From: Comamonadaceae bacterium | Lineage (GTDB): Bacteria > Pseudomonadota > Gammaproteobacteria > Burkholderiales > Burkholderiaceae_C | Assembly: GCA_027486495.1 (NCBI GenBank) | Contig: JAIXOZ010000152.1 | Location: forward strand, 1 to 42,579 | Direction: 5' to 3' | Length of the DNA: 42,579 bases | Shown: one piece after another, positions 25,048 to 36,576 of the stretch | Numbering within the stretch: position 1 is the first letter of the stretch | Layout: each line of letters begins with the position of its first letter | The notes under the pieces: generated by a model | Told to the model about the DNA's origin: nothing | Databases searched by the model: none | The model's input: only the letters and a program-made list of their open reading frames with translations | Program-made: the position numbers and the translations under genes

Positions 25048-25818
25048 ATGTTGCAAGGTAAAACAGCGCTGGTCACGGGTTCAACCAGCGGCATCGGACT
25101 GGGCATTGCCAAGGCTTTGGCCAAGCAAGGCGCCAACATTGTGCTGAACGGTTTTGGCGATGCCGAAGGCCCCAAGGCCGAAATCGCTGCATTGGGCGTG
25201 AAAGTGGCTTACCACGGCGCTGACATGAGCAAAGCCTCTGAGATCGAGGCCATGATGAAGTTCGCGGCCGACACCTTTGGGCGTGTGGACATTTTGGTCA
25301 ACAACGCCGGTATCCAGCATGTGGCCAAGATCGAAGACTTCCCCGTCGAGCGTTGGGACGCCATCATCGCCATCAACTTGAGCAGCGCCTTCCACGCCAC
25401 ACGGTTGGCCCTGCCCGCCATGAAAGCTGCCAACTGGGGCCGCATCATCAACGTGGCGTCCATCCACGGCCTGGTCGGCTCGGCCGAAAAGTCTGCCTAT
25501 GTGGCCGCCAAACACGGTGTGGTGGGCCTGACCAAGGTCACCGCCCTCGAAAACGCCACCACAGGCGTGACCTGCAACGCGATTTGCCCCGGCTGGGTGC
25601 TCACACCGCTGGTGCAAAAACAGGTGGACGCCAAGGCGGTGGCCATGGGCTTGAGCAACGAAGAAGCCAAAAAGGTCCTGCTGCAAGAAAAAGAACCCTC
25701 CATGCAATTCACCACGCCCGAAGAACTGGGTGAGCTGGCGGTCTTCTTTTGCTCGGCCGCTGGCAACAACGTGCGCGGCGTGGCCTGGAACATGGACGGA
25801 GGCTGGACAGCCCAGTGA
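25048..25818 (+). CDS. bdhA: D-3-hydroxybutyrate dehydrogenase
   Basis: A 256-residue short-chain dehydrogenase that interconverts D-3-hydroxybutyrate and acetoacetate with NAD, a step in polyhydroxybutyrate use. The cofactor motif TGSTSGIG (10-17), NNAG (85-88) and the catalytic Ser138-Tyr151-Lys155 are all present. NAGIQHVAKIEDFP, INVASIHGLVGSAEKSAYVA and TGVTCNAICPGWVLTPLVQK are close to the BdhA pattern. ATG 25048 is preceded by GGAG at 8 nt; a GTG at 25039 is less likely. A GATAAT (25001-25006) may be its -10. It is followed after 5 bp by an OmpR-type regulator, an uncommon arrangement. Confidence 0.93.
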   Translation: MLQGKTALVTGSTSGIGLGIAKALAKQGANIVLNGFGDAEGPKAEIAALGVKVAYHGADMSKASEIEAMMKFAADTFGRVDILVNNAGIQHVAKIEDFPVERWDAIIAINLSSAFHATRLALPAMKAANWGRIINVASIHGLVGSAEKSAYVAAKHGVVGLTKVTALENATTGVTCNAICPGWVLTPLVQKQVDAKAVAMGLSNEEAKKVLLQEKEPSMQFTTPEELGELAVFFCSAAGNNVRGVAWNMDGGWTAQ

Positions 25819-25823
25819 ACAAC

Positions 25824-26552
25824 ATGAGCACTTCTCAACGTTTGGACAAAATCGTCATCGTGGACGATGACGCGCGCATTCGCGACTTGTTGCGCCGATT
25901 TTTATCGCAAGAAGGCTTTGACGTGCTGCTGGCCGAAGACGGCCGAGCACTCGATCGCATCTTGCAGCGCGAGACCATCGACCTGCTGGTGCTCGACCTG
26001 ATGCTGCCCGGCGAGGACGGCCTGAGCATTTGCAAGCGCTTGCGAGCCACCGGTGTCAAAACCCCCGTGATCATGTTGACCGCCAAAGGCGAAGACGTGG
26101 ACCGCATCAACGGTCTGGAGATCGGGGCCGACGACTACCTGGGCAAACCCTTCAACCCCCGGGAGTTGCTGGCCCGCATCCATGCGGTGCTGCGCCGTAG
26201 ACCTGTCAGCGAGCTTCCCGGCTCCCCCTCCGCCGACGAAGAGGTCATCAGCTTTGGCCACTTCAAGCTGGACTTGGGGGACAGGTCATTGAGCAAAGAC
26301 GGCGTGGACATCGCACTGACCACCGGCGAATTTGCCATGCTCAAGGCCTTGGCCAGACACCCACGGCAATCGCTCACGCGCGACAAACTGGCCCAACTGG
26401 CACGAGGCCGCGAGTTCGAACCCTTTGACCGCAGCCTGGATGTGCAGATTTCCCGTCTGCGAAAAATGATCGAAGTCGACCCTGCTTCTCCCAAAATCAT
26501 CCAGACCGTCTGGGGTGTGGGCTACGTCTTTGTGCCCGATGGACAACCGTGA
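25824..26552 (+). CDS. ompR: OmpR-type response regulator
   Basis: A 242-residue two-component regulator. The receiver domain has the acidic pocket VDDD (13-16), the phospho-acceptor D58 in LVLDLMLP, a Thr in IMLTAKGE and K108 in DYLGKPF. The C-terminal winged helix (about 140-238) includes LTTGEFAMLKALARHPRQSL, SLDVQISRLRKMIE and IQTVWGVGYVFVPDG. LLRRFLSQEGFDV and the overall layout are OmpR-like. The ATG at 25824 is 5 bp after the bdhA stop. Its stop overlaps the kinase start by 4 bp (GTGA), so regulator and kinase are coupled. Confidence 0.92.
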   Translation: MSTSQRLDKIVIVDDDARIRDLLRRFLSQEGFDVLLAEDGRALDRILQRETIDLLVLDLMLPGEDGLSICKRLRATGVKTPVIMLTAKGEDVDRINGLEIGADDYLGKPFNPRELLARIHAVLRRRPVSELPGSPSADEEVISFGHFKLDLGDRSLSKDGVDIALTTGEFAMLKALARHPRQSLTRDKLAQLARGREFEPFDRSLDVQISRLRKMIEVDPASPKIIQTVWGVGYVFVPDGQP

Positions 26553-27931
26553 AACCAGCGCCCACCGACCCGGATGAGGTGACGGTCAATCCATCGCAAG
26601 GCCCCCTCGTCAAGCTCAGCCTTTTTTGGCGCACGTTCTTTTTGTTGGCTCTGCTGATTTTTTTCAGCAGTGTGGCTTGGTTGCAGATGTTCAAAACACA
26701 GGAATACGAGCCACGCATCCTGCGCAATGCCCACCAAATTGCAACAGTCGTTAACCTGACCAAAACTGCGCTGAAAAACAGCGACGAAATTGCGCGCCTG
26801 TCCCTCATCGAGATGCTGGCCGACGAAGAGGATGTCCGGATACAGCTGCGGGAACCCACGGATCGCATGGTGGCCTTCACCGATTCCGGCATGGACAGTC
26901 GACTGGTCGACGAGATGGTCAAGCGACTGGGGCCTGGCACCCTCATTGCCTCCAGCGTGAACGGTGAAGAGGGCCTGTGGATAGGCTTCCCCATTGAGCG
27001 TGACAGCTACTGGCTGCAAATGGACCCCTCGCGTCTCAAACCCCTGGGGGGCAGCGCCTGGCTCATGTGGCTGAGCTTCACCACAGCGCTGTCCTTGGGT
27101 GGTGCAGCATTCATGGCAGGTCTGATCAACCGACCACTCAAACGCCTGTCCCACGCGGCCAGTCGTGTGCGTGAAGGACACTTCCACGGTGTTCCGCTGG
27201 ACGAGGGAGCGGCCACCAGTGAGATCCGCGAGGTCAACATCGGCTTCAACCGCATGGCCGAGCGACTGGCCAAGATCGAGGCCGAACGCGCCTTGATGCT
27301 GGCAGGCATTTCGCACGACCTGCGCACCCCTTTAGCCCGTCTGCGGCTGGAAACTGAATTGAGTGTCAGCGATGCGCAAACCCGCGAGTTGATGGTGGCC
27401 GACATCGAACAACTCGACGAGATCATTGACAAATTCTTGGACTACGCTCGCCCCGAACCCACTGACCTGGGACCAGTGCTTTTGACCGGGGTCATCAGCC
27501 GCTGCATTACGCCATGGCGTCACAACCCACGGCTGCAAATCATGGTGGATGTGAGCGAAGATCTGCAGGTGCAAGCCGAACCCGTGGAACTGGGACGCGT
27601 GTTGTCCAACCTGCTCGAAAACGCGCGGCGTTATGGACAAAGCCCCTCTGACGGCATCACACGGGTTGAAATCGTCGCCCGTGTGCACGATGGCTGGGTG
27701 CTGCTGCGCGTGCGCGATCAGGGACCCGGCGTGTCGGATGAAACTCTGAAAAACCTGACACAACCCTTCTTCAGAGGGGATGCGGCCCGGACAGCCGCCA
27801 CCGGTTCAGGCCTGGGCTTGGCCATTGTCGAGCGCTCTGTCCAGCGCATGGGTGGGACGTTTTCTGTCTTCAACAACAGCGCTGGCGGCTTGATGGCCTT
27901 GATGAAATTCAGGCAAGCCGACATCGAGTGA
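26549..27931 (+). CDS. envZ: EnvZ-type sensor histidine kinase
   Basis: A 460-residue membrane kinase with a GTG start overlapping the OmpR stop. TM1 is LFWRTFFLLALLIFFSSVAW (~25-45), a periplasmic region spans ~45-165, and TM2 is LMWLSFTTALSLGGAAFMAG (~172-192). HAMP follows (RPLKRLSHAASRVREGHF), then HisKA with the phospho-His in GISHDLRTPLARL (~256), the N-box in LLENARRYG, G1 DQGPGV, and G2 in GSGLGLAIVERS. The cognate partner is the adjacent OmpR. E. coli EnvZ responds to osmolarity; the stimulus here is not known. A 354-bp gap to rpoD follows. Confidence 0.92.
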   Translation: MKPAPTDPDEVTVNPSQGPLVKLSLFWRTFFLLALLIFFSSVAWLQMFKTQEYEPRILRNAHQIATVVNLTKTALKNSDEIARLSLIEMLADEEDVRIQLREPTDRMVAFTDSGMDSRLVDEMVKRLGPGTLIASSVNGEEGLWIGFPIERDSYWLQMDPSRLKPLGGSAWLMWLSFTTALSLGGAAFMAGLINRPLKRLSHAASRVREGHFHGVPLDEGAATSEIREVNIGFNRMAERLAKIEAERALMLAGISHDLRTPLARLRLETELSVSDAQTRELMVADIEQLDEIIDKFLDYARPEPTDLGPVLLTGVISRCITPWRHNPRLQIMVDVSEDLQVQAEPVELGRVLSNLLENARRYGQSPSDGITRVEIVARVHDGWVLLRVRDQGPGVSDETLKNLTQPFFRGDAARTAATGSGLGLAIVERSVQRMGGTFSVFNNSAGGLMALMKFRQADIE

Positions 27932-28285
27932 CCCCCAGGGCCAAGACTTTTAAGCCCATCCAACCGCTGCACCTCCCTGCGAGGACGCACAAGGGCCGCT
28001 TCGACACAGCGCCAAGTCCCTTGATTCATCGGCTATAATGCGTGTTTTCGGCAAGCGCGACAGCAGCACCTCCGGCCAGACCAACGCCAACAGCGCGACG
28101 CCCCTATGCGGGCAGGTCACCGTTCCGCAAGGACTGCATTCCAAATGTTCGCCCACAACCTTGCCATTGCAGATTGAACACCCATCTGAGGTTTCACTCT
28201 GTGCCTTAAACCACGCCCGCGCCGGGAAGTATTTGGCGCTGACTGTGTCTGTTTCCTTGTCCCTTTTTGTGTCTCGAGGTTGTTC
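27932..28285 (+). promoter_or_regulatory. rpoD upstream region with a strong -10 and long leader
   Basis: A 354-bp gene-free stretch. A perfect TATAAT at 28034-28039 would start transcription near 28046, leaving a leader of about 240 nt before rpoD. No good -35 is seen at 17 bp (the region reads GCCAAG), so activation or an alternative sigma factor is possible. I could not assign any known riboswitch or small ORF to the leader. Confidence 0.5.
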
Positions 28286-30808
<2,523 letters not shown>

Positions 30809-30828
30809 ACCGCCCTGCCCCGCAAGAA

Positions 30829-30866
30829 CAAAGCCCCCCGACTGCGAAGTCGGGGGGCTTTTTTTT
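30829..30866 (+). terminator. Rho-independent terminator of rpoD
   Basis: A 13-bp stem pairs AAGCCCCCCGACT (30831-30843) with AGTCGGGGGGCTT (30848-30860) around a GCGA loop, followed by an eight-T run. It begins about 20 bp after the rpoD stop and is very strong. Confidence 0.95.
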
Positions 30867-30953
30867 AGGCTTTCGTGCAAAGAACGGTTTCACGACTCAG
30901 ATCAAGAAATGTTCAATACGCTTATGTGCGCTGGCGTACATTCAAAAAAATAC

Positions 30954-30965
30954 TTTTGATCAAAA
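30954..30965. promoter_or_regulatory. Palindrome TTTTGATCAAAA upstream of the Crp/Fnr-type gene
   Basis: A perfect 12-bp palindrome 32 bp before the chosen start. It contains TTGATCAA, which resembles collapsed FNR-type half-sites without the usual 4-bp spacer. It may be an operator or promoter element; the function is inferred. Confidence 0.3.
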
Positions 30966-30997
30966 ATAGAAATCAACAACTGTCAAAAGGCTCTAAA

Positions 30998-31681
30998 GTG
31001 TTAAGTCCAGACAATAACTTGATGATTAAGCAATTGATTTCCGACAAGTTCGAAAAATTGTTGCCATCTTTCCAGCTGGTTTGCCTGGAAGCAGGACAGT
31101 TGATTTTTCGCCCCCACGAGGCCATTCAATACGTCTATTTTCCGGTGAGTGCCATCATCGCCATGCAAATCGATATCTCGGATGGTACAGCGGCCGACAT
31201 TGTCCTGATCGGCAAAGAAGGCATGGTCGGCAGCGGTGTCATGGGTGGCAACCAGAACTTCAGCCGGGCGCGGGTAAAGTTTGCGGGTTTTGCCTATAAA
31301 TTGCCCTTGAGCGTTTTCCAATCGGAACTGGCCCAGGACCGCGCATTTCTGAAAATCTGGATGGCCGCTACACGGCAAATGATTTTGCAGATCGCCATGC
31401 CCACTGTTTGCAGCAGCAAACACAGCAACGAGCAACAGTTCATTCGTTGGCTCATGAACACCTTGGACAAGACCCAAGGGCACTCCCTTCAAATCACCCA
31501 CCAGGAAATCGCCGACACGCTGGGCATTCGCCGCGAATCGGTGACGCTCGCTGCAGGCAAATTGAGCCAGGAAGGACTGATCGAGGTCTCCCGGGGGCAA
31601 TTGGAGGTGTTGGATCGCCCCAAGCTGGAAGCCAGAGCCTGCGAGTGCTATCGGGTGATGCACCCTGCTGCGCTGCATTGA
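30998..31681 (+). CDS. Crp/Fnr-family transcriptional regulator
   Basis: About 227 residues. The N-terminal cyclic-nucleotide-binding-type fold (to ~130) begins IKQLISDKFEKLLPSFQLVC and includes GQLIFRPHEAIQYVYFPVSA and IVLIGKEGMVGSGV. The usual cAMP-contacting R-S/T pair is not obvious and there is no FNR cysteine cluster, so the effector is unknown. The C-terminal HTH_Crp (~165-215) includes ITHQEIADTLGIRRESVTLA. A GTG at 30998 is chosen since AAAAGG lies 7 nt upstream; an in-frame ATG at 31022 is possible. It precedes a binding-protein/GGDEF-EAL pair on the same strand by 202 bp. Confidence 0.85.
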   Translation: MLSPDNNLMIKQLISDKFEKLLPSFQLVCLEAGQLIFRPHEAIQYVYFPVSAIIAMQIDISDGTAADIVLIGKEGMVGSGVMGGNQNFSRARVKFAGFAYKLPLSVFQSELAQDRAFLKIWMAATRQMILQIAMPTVCSSKHSNEQQFIRWLMNTLDKTQGHSLQITHQEIADTLGIRRESVTLAAGKLSQEGLIEVSRGQLEVLDRPKLEARACECYRVMHPAALH

Positions 31682-31883
31682 AAAATCGAAGGGAAAGCAC
31701 ATCGGATCATGGGTTCATGCAGCACCTTGAAAACATCTGTTATGGCCGCCACTTTTGAATACGACAACTTGGCCCAACGCAACGCCAAGATCTGCAAACT
31801 TTTTTCAGGGCAGTGCACCATGGCGGCCCCAGCAACCACCTCGACCCGTCAGTTAAATTCGTCTTTATGGGAGAAAAAATTTC

Positions 31884-33119
31884 ATGGCTAAACACACTTT
31901 GGCATCCCTGTTTTTCAACCACTGCAACCGTCGACGTTCGGCCCAGAGCTTGGCATTCATCCTTGGCGCATGCACTGCACAAGCTTTTGCACAAATCCCA
32001 GCCAATCCCCAAAACCCACCAGTGTGGATCGGCTTTGATGATGCCTACGGCCTCAAAACCAATACCTCCGCCGTGGCCATCGAATGGGGCATCAACGCAG
32101 CCATGGAGGAAATCAACGCCAAAGGTGGCGTTCTCAACGGTCGGCCCTTGAAGCTGATGATCACCGACAACAAAGGCATTTCCGCTCGTGGCAAAGACAA
32201 TTTTGTTCAACTGGCGGGCACCCAGGATCTGGTGGCGGTTTTAACGGGAAAATTCAGCCCCATCAGCGTGGAAATGCTGCCCGATGCACACCGGCTGAAA
32301 GTACCCTTGATCAGCGTCTGGGGATCGGCTGACCCCATCACCGATCACGAGTACCAGCCCTCTTACTCGTTTCGCGTCTCCCTCAAGGACGACTGGGGCG
32401 TCGAAGCGATGATGAAACGACTGTCCTCTCGATACAAGGTCCGGCAAGCCTGCGCCATTTTGCCCAACACCGCCTGGGGCCGCTCAGCAGAAAAAGTGAT
32501 TCAGACAAAGTCCGCTTCAAACGCCATTCAATTCCCGGTGGTGCGTTGGTACAACTGGGGCGACGCATCTTTGAGTGAACACTACAATGCCTGCCTGAAC
32601 TCCCGTACGCAAGGGCTGCTGTTTGTCGGTAACGAGAAAGAAGGGGCCATATTGATCAAGGAATTGGCAGCACAGCCCCAATCGCGGCGCATGCCTGTGG
32701 TGTCGCATTGGGGTGCGGTGGGTGGCACCTTGCACGAGTTGGCCAGAGAAGAGCTCTCCATGGTTCAGATTGATTTCATACAGACCTTCACCTTCATCAA
32801 AAACAAGCGGCCTCGCGCTGTCAACTTGGCCGATTGGATTTTGAAAAAAAATGACCTGAAAAGCACACTCGATATTCCCAGCCCCGTCGGAGCGGCCCAC
32901 GCTTACGACACGGTTCATCTTCTGGCCAAGGCCGTGGACACAGCGAAAACCACATCGCCTCAGAAAATTAGGAATGCTTTGGAAAAATTACCCGAATTCC
33001 AGGGAGCCGTCAGGCACTACACCAAACCCTTCACAGCTCAACGCCATGACGCACTGGACAAATCACAAGTCCTGTTTGTCAAATTGACGCCGAACGGGCA
33101 GTTGATACCGCAAGACTGA
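31884..33119 (+). CDS. Orphan Liv-type periplasmic binding protein
   Basis: A 411-residue class I periplasmic binding protein (Peripla_BP_6) with a Sec signal peptide ending near AQAFAQ (residue ~36). The fold is recognisable in WIGFDDAYGLKTNTSAVAIE, INAAMEEINAKGGVLNGRPL, KLMITDNKGISARGKDNFVQ, LISVWGSADPITD and GAAHAYDTVHLLAKAV. No permease or ATPase gene is adjacent. Instead its stop is 1 bp before a PAS-GGDEF-EAL membrane protein, suggesting it is a ligand-binding sensor subunit for that protein rather than a transport component (inference). A GGGAG motif lies ~10 nt before the ATG. Confidence 0.87.
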   Translation: MAKHTLASLFFNHCNRRRSAQSLAFILGACTAQAFAQIPANPQNPPVWIGFDDAYGLKTNTSAVAIEWGINAAMEEINAKGGVLNGRPLKLMITDNKGISARGKDNFVQLAGTQDLVAVLTGKFSPISVEMLPDAHRLKVPLISVWGSADPITDHEYQPSYSFRVSLKDDWGVEAMMKRLSSRYKVRQACAILPNTAWGRSAEKVIQTKSASNAIQFPVVRWYNWGDASLSEHYNACLNSRTQGLLFVGNEKEGAILIKELAAQPQSRRMPVVSHWGAVGGTLHELAREELSMVQIDFIQTFTFIKNKRPRAVNLADWILKKNDLKSTLDIPSPVGAAHAYDTVHLLAKAVDTAKTTSPQKIRNALEKLPEFQGAVRHYTKPFTAQRHDALDKSQVLFVKLTPNGQLIPQD

Positions 33120-33120
33120 T

Positions 33121-35748
33121 ATGGGCCGATTGAGATCCATCAGGGCCGAGATCAGCCATGAAGTTTTCAGGCTGTTTGGCACCTACATTTTGGGTGTCAC
33201 AACCATCAGCATGCTCTTGGCCATTTATGGCATTTTTTTCTACCAGCAAGAAGAGTTCAGGCACTACAAGGCGCTGATCGCTACACGGCTGGGCTCAGAA
33301 ATCAGTGCATCCTTCCTGCAAGCCAATGGTTTGGCCCGTTCGACCGATGTTTGGACCGGGCTGACCGATTCGGTGGGGAGGGGGTCGTACCTCCTGCCTC
33401 TGCTCGAAAAAGCGAATCAAAACAAGTACCACAAATTCGACTTGCTCGATTACCGTGGCAGATTTTTCATCCAAAGCAGTAACGCCGTGGCTTTGCTTTT
33501 GGACACCCCTGCCAACATCCAGAAAACGATCGAGGATGGTCAAACCCATTTGGAGATGGTGCCCATCAGCCAAACTGACCATCTGGTCGCCAGCGTGCCC
33601 ATCACTGGCAACTTCACGGACAGCGCCATTGGTCTGGTCTTGATCCATGTTGATCTTGACAAGATCATGGCCACACTGAAATTTCCCAATGACCTGAAAA
33701 TCCGCTACAGCCTTGAGCCATTTGTCGAAACTGCGTCTGATCTTTCCAAACACAGTGAAGCATTCAAATTTGAATGGAACGATGCCGGGAAAGACCACAC
33801 CATTCACATTCAACTCCAGCAAGGCTACTTGTCGGCATTTCTCTTCATCATGACCGGACTGGGGGTTTCATTGGTCTGCGGCGGTTTGCTGTTTTTAGGA
33901 CTCAGACGCTGGACTCGAATTTTTTCAGAGCGCACCACACAAAGGCTTGACGACCTGGTTCAACTGGCCACCAACACCGTTGAGGGGCGGGGTGATGGAT
34001 CCCTCATTGACCAGACGGGTGATGAAATTGGCAAGGTCTCCAATGCCTTGCAAAGCATGCTGGAAAAGCAACGACTGGCCACACAGAAACAGGCGATTTT
34101 CTCGAGGGTGTTTGAGACGGCTGCCGAAGCCATTTTGATCACGAACAGCCAGGGCTTGGTCATCGATGTGAATGCCGCATTGACAGACATGACCGGCTAC
34201 GCCAAAGAAGAACTCATCAACCAGCATGCCGGACTGCTTTACATGCACAACGACAAGGGCATCGGTTTTCCTGTCATTTCCGAAGCCGTGAGTCTGCACG
34301 GCGCTTGGCGCGGTGAAACCTATTTTTTAAGCAAGCAAAAAACCCTTTTGCCTGTCTTGCTCTCGGTGTCGACTTTGCTGGATGTCGATGGCGCGAATCA
34401 AGGACATGTTTCTGTTTTTTCTGACATCAGGGCGATTCGCAAAGCAGAAGAAAAACTCAAGAATCTGCTCCTCGAAGACCTGCTCACCGGACTGCCCAAC
34501 TACCGGGCATTTTTGGAGCACATCAAGCAAAAAGTTGAGGGCGCGCATTTTGCCATCGTGTTCATTGATTTGGACAACTTCAAAAAAATCAACGACACCT
34601 ATGGACACGATCAAGGCGATGAAGCCATCAGGCTGATCGCTCAACACCTCCAACTGATGCTTCCTGTGGGTCACTTCTTGTGTCGGCGCTCGGGCGATGA
34701 GTTCATTGCCGTGCTGGAAATCCATGAACCGGTCGCCGACTTCCAAGCCAAGCTCAAACTGATCTTCAAGCCCGCTGTTTTCAAGATTCAACACGGAGGC
34801 ACAGTGCAGATCACGGCCACGTTCAGCGCTGGGGCGGCATTGTTTCCTGACCATTCCCAATCGATCAATGAACTGCTCATCTATGCAGACACGGCGCTGT
34901 TGAACGCCAAGGAATCCGGCCGCAATCAGATCAAATGGCTCAACACGCAGATGATGACGGCCACCACCCGAAAAGCAAAAGTCGAGAGCAAGCTGGCCGC
35001 AGCCATTCGAGATGATCGAATCTTCCCGCATTACCAACCCGAAGTGGATCTTCAGTCGGGCAAAATCATCGGCTTTGAAGCCCTCGCCAGATGGCATGAT
35101 GAAGAGCTTGGCATGGTCAGCCCTGCCGAATTCATTCCATTGGCCGAGCAGTCAGGTGCCATAGACCCACTGACGGAGCGCTTGTTTGCCCAAGTGGCCA
35201 AAGACAGCCGTGCCATCCGCACCCGCTTTCCCAAAGTATCCATCGCCGTGAATTCATCACCCCAATTGTTGGCGGGCAGCCGTCTTTTGAAAATTCTTTC
35301 GCATTTGTCAGCAGAACTTGAAAACGGTTTGGATGGTTTTGTGCTGGAAATCACCGAAACAGATTTCGCCTTGAGCCCCCAAGAGCTGGCCATTCAACTC
35401 CAGGCCATCATGGGTTTGGGTGTTCGCGTGGCCATCGATGATTTCGGGAAGTCGTATTCTTCTTTGTCGCGCCTTGCGAGCATGCCCATTCAAAAATTGA
35501 AAATTGACATGTCTTTTACTGCGGGCATCGAGCGCGAAGAAAACGTCAAAATTATTTCAGGAATTCTGGCCTTGGCGCAATCATTGCATCTGGAGGTGAC
35601 TGCTGAAGGTGTGGAAACCCGGTTCCAGCAAGACACCCTGATCAGGCTCGGTTGCCAGCAAGCACAGGGTTACCTTTATTCCAGGCCACTGAAGCTGCAG
35701 GACCTGCTCGCATTGCCCACCCATTTGGTGCCTGCGAGAGTCGCGTGA
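33121..35748 (+). CDS. Membrane PAS-GGDEF-EAL protein (c-di-GMP turnover)
   Basis: An 875-residue protein. TM1 is LFGTYILGVTTISMLLAIYG (~18-38), a ~200-residue periplasmic sensor follows, TM2 is FLFIMTGLGVSLVCGGLLFL (~240-260), then HAMP (~265-315), PAS (~325-440), GGDEF (~450-610) and EAL (~630-865). The cyclase motif is RSGDEF, i.e. SGDEF rather than GGDEF, so cyclase activity is uncertain. The phosphodiesterase residues look complete: EALARW, EITETDF, IDDFGKSYSS, KIDMSF, AEGVET and QGYLYSRP. It probably degrades c-di-GMP. It starts 1 bp after the binding-protein stop and ends 18 bp from the convergent hydrolase gene. Confidence 0.93.
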   Translation: MGRLRSIRAEISHEVFRLFGTYILGVTTISMLLAIYGIFFYQQEEFRHYKALIATRLGSEISASFLQANGLARSTDVWTGLTDSVGRGSYLLPLLEKANQNKYHKFDLLDYRGRFFIQSSNAVALLLDTPANIQKTIEDGQTHLEMVPISQTDHLVASVPITGNFTDSAIGLVLIHVDLDKIMATLKFPNDLKIRYSLEPFVETASDLSKHSEAFKFEWNDAGKDHTIHIQLQQGYLSAFLFIMTGLGVSLVCGGLLFLGLRRWTRIFSERTTQRLDDLVQLATNTVEGRGDGSLIDQTGDEIGKVSNALQSMLEKQRLATQKQAIFSRVFETAAEAILITNSQGLVIDVNAALTDMTGYAKEELINQHAGLLYMHNDKGIGFPVISEAVSLHGAWRGETYFLSKQKTLLPVLLSVSTLLDVDGANQGHVSVFSDIRAIRKAEEKLKNLLLEDLLTGLPNYRAFLEHIKQKVEGAHFAIVFIDLDNFKKINDTYGHDQGDEAIRLIAQHLQLMLPVGHFLCRRSGDEFIAVLEIHEPVADFQAKLKLIFKPAVFKIQHGGTVQITATFSAGAALFPDHSQSINELLIYADTALLNAKESGRNQIKWLNTQMMTATTRKAKVESKLAAAIRDDRIFPHYQPEVDLQSGKIIGFEALARWHDEELGMVSPAEFIPLAEQSGAIDPLTERLFAQVAKDSRAIRTRFPKVSIAVNSSPQLLAGSRLLKILSHLSAELENGLDGFVLEITETDFALSPQELAIQLQAIMGLGVRVAIDDFGKSYSSLSRLASMPIQKLKIDMSFTAGIEREENVKIISGILALAQSLHLEVTAEGVETRFQQDTLIRLGCQQAQGYLYSRPLKLQDLLALPTHLVPARVA

Positions 35749-35766
35749 CACCCACTTTTCAAGTGC

Positions 35767-36573
35767 CTAAAACATCAGGTGCTTGTCAAAGAAAGAACTG
35801 GTTATCAGCCTGGCCGTTTGCGATGCCATTGGATCGTACTGTCGGCTGCCGGCGTGATCAAACCCATAAGCGGCGTCGTACCGCTCGGTTTGAACCATCG
35901 GAGATTTTTGACCCAGGCTGACTGTGCCGTGGGCCGCAAAGTGATCGCGCTGCTCAGCCACAAACGCATCCATCGACTCTTGCGTCATCAGCAAACCTTT
36001 GCAAGGCAGATGGACCAACACTGGGCACATCGGACGCCAAATGCGCTGCTGCGGGTGGGTCATTCCTGCACCATAAAAGCAAGCGGCTGCGAAAACTTCC
36101 GGCAGGGTGCACGCGGCTTGCCAAGCGAGAAAACCACCCCAACAAAAACCCATGACGCCCACTTGGCCCTGAGCCACCTGCCCCTTTGTCCAAGCCACCA
36201 CGGTCTGGACGTCCAGCATGGCGCGGCTTGAATCCACTGGCTGCAAAGGTTTCATCAACTGCTCGCCAGAAAAACCCATCTGGTATTGGTACCCATGGTC
36301 TTGTCCTGCCCTGCCTCGGCCAAACAGCGACGGCGCCACCACCAAGTAACCTCTGGCCGCATGCTCATGGGCCAAGGCCCGAATGCGCTGACTCAAACCG
36401 GGCATGGGGTTTGAATGTGCACTGGAATGAACGCGGTTGGGCGATCTGGCATCCATCTCATGCAACAGGACCAAGGCGCCGCAAGGGGCGCTGCTGGGAT
36501 GCGCAACAAACGCCCGGAATCGGTGCTGGTCTGGCGAAGTGAACTCGGCGTATTGGCCTGTGCGGGTTGTCAT
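35767..36573 (-). CDS. Dienelactone hydrolase-family protein
   Basis: A 268-residue alpha/beta hydrolase with the DLH cysteine nucleophile in VMGFCWGGFLAWQAA (~residue 143) and the catalytic His in AAYGFDH (~240). VLLHEMDARSPNRVHS holds the oxyanion region, and an acid is expected in the QESMDAF stretch. DLH enzymes cleave dienelactone to maleylacetate in chloro-aromatic pathways, but many members act on other esters or lactones. It starts 3 bp after the YkgJ-like stop, so it is cotranscribed with that gene and the higA remnant module. No aromatic-pathway genes are adjacent. Confidence 0.88.
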   Translation of the reverse strand: MTTRTGQYAEFTSPDQHRFRAFVAHPSSAPCGALVLLHEMDARSPNRVHSSAHSNPMPGLSQRIRALAHEHAARGYLVVAPSLFGRGRAGQDHGYQYQMGFSGEQLMKPLQPVDSSRAMLDVQTVVAWTKGQVAQGQVGVMGFCWGGFLAWQAACTLPEVFAAACFYGAGMTHPQQRIWRPMCPVLVHLPCKGLLMTQESMDAFVAEQRDHFAAHGTVSLGQKSPMVQTERYDAAYGFDHAGSRQYDPMASQTARLITSSFFDKHLMF

Positions 36574-36576
36574 CGA

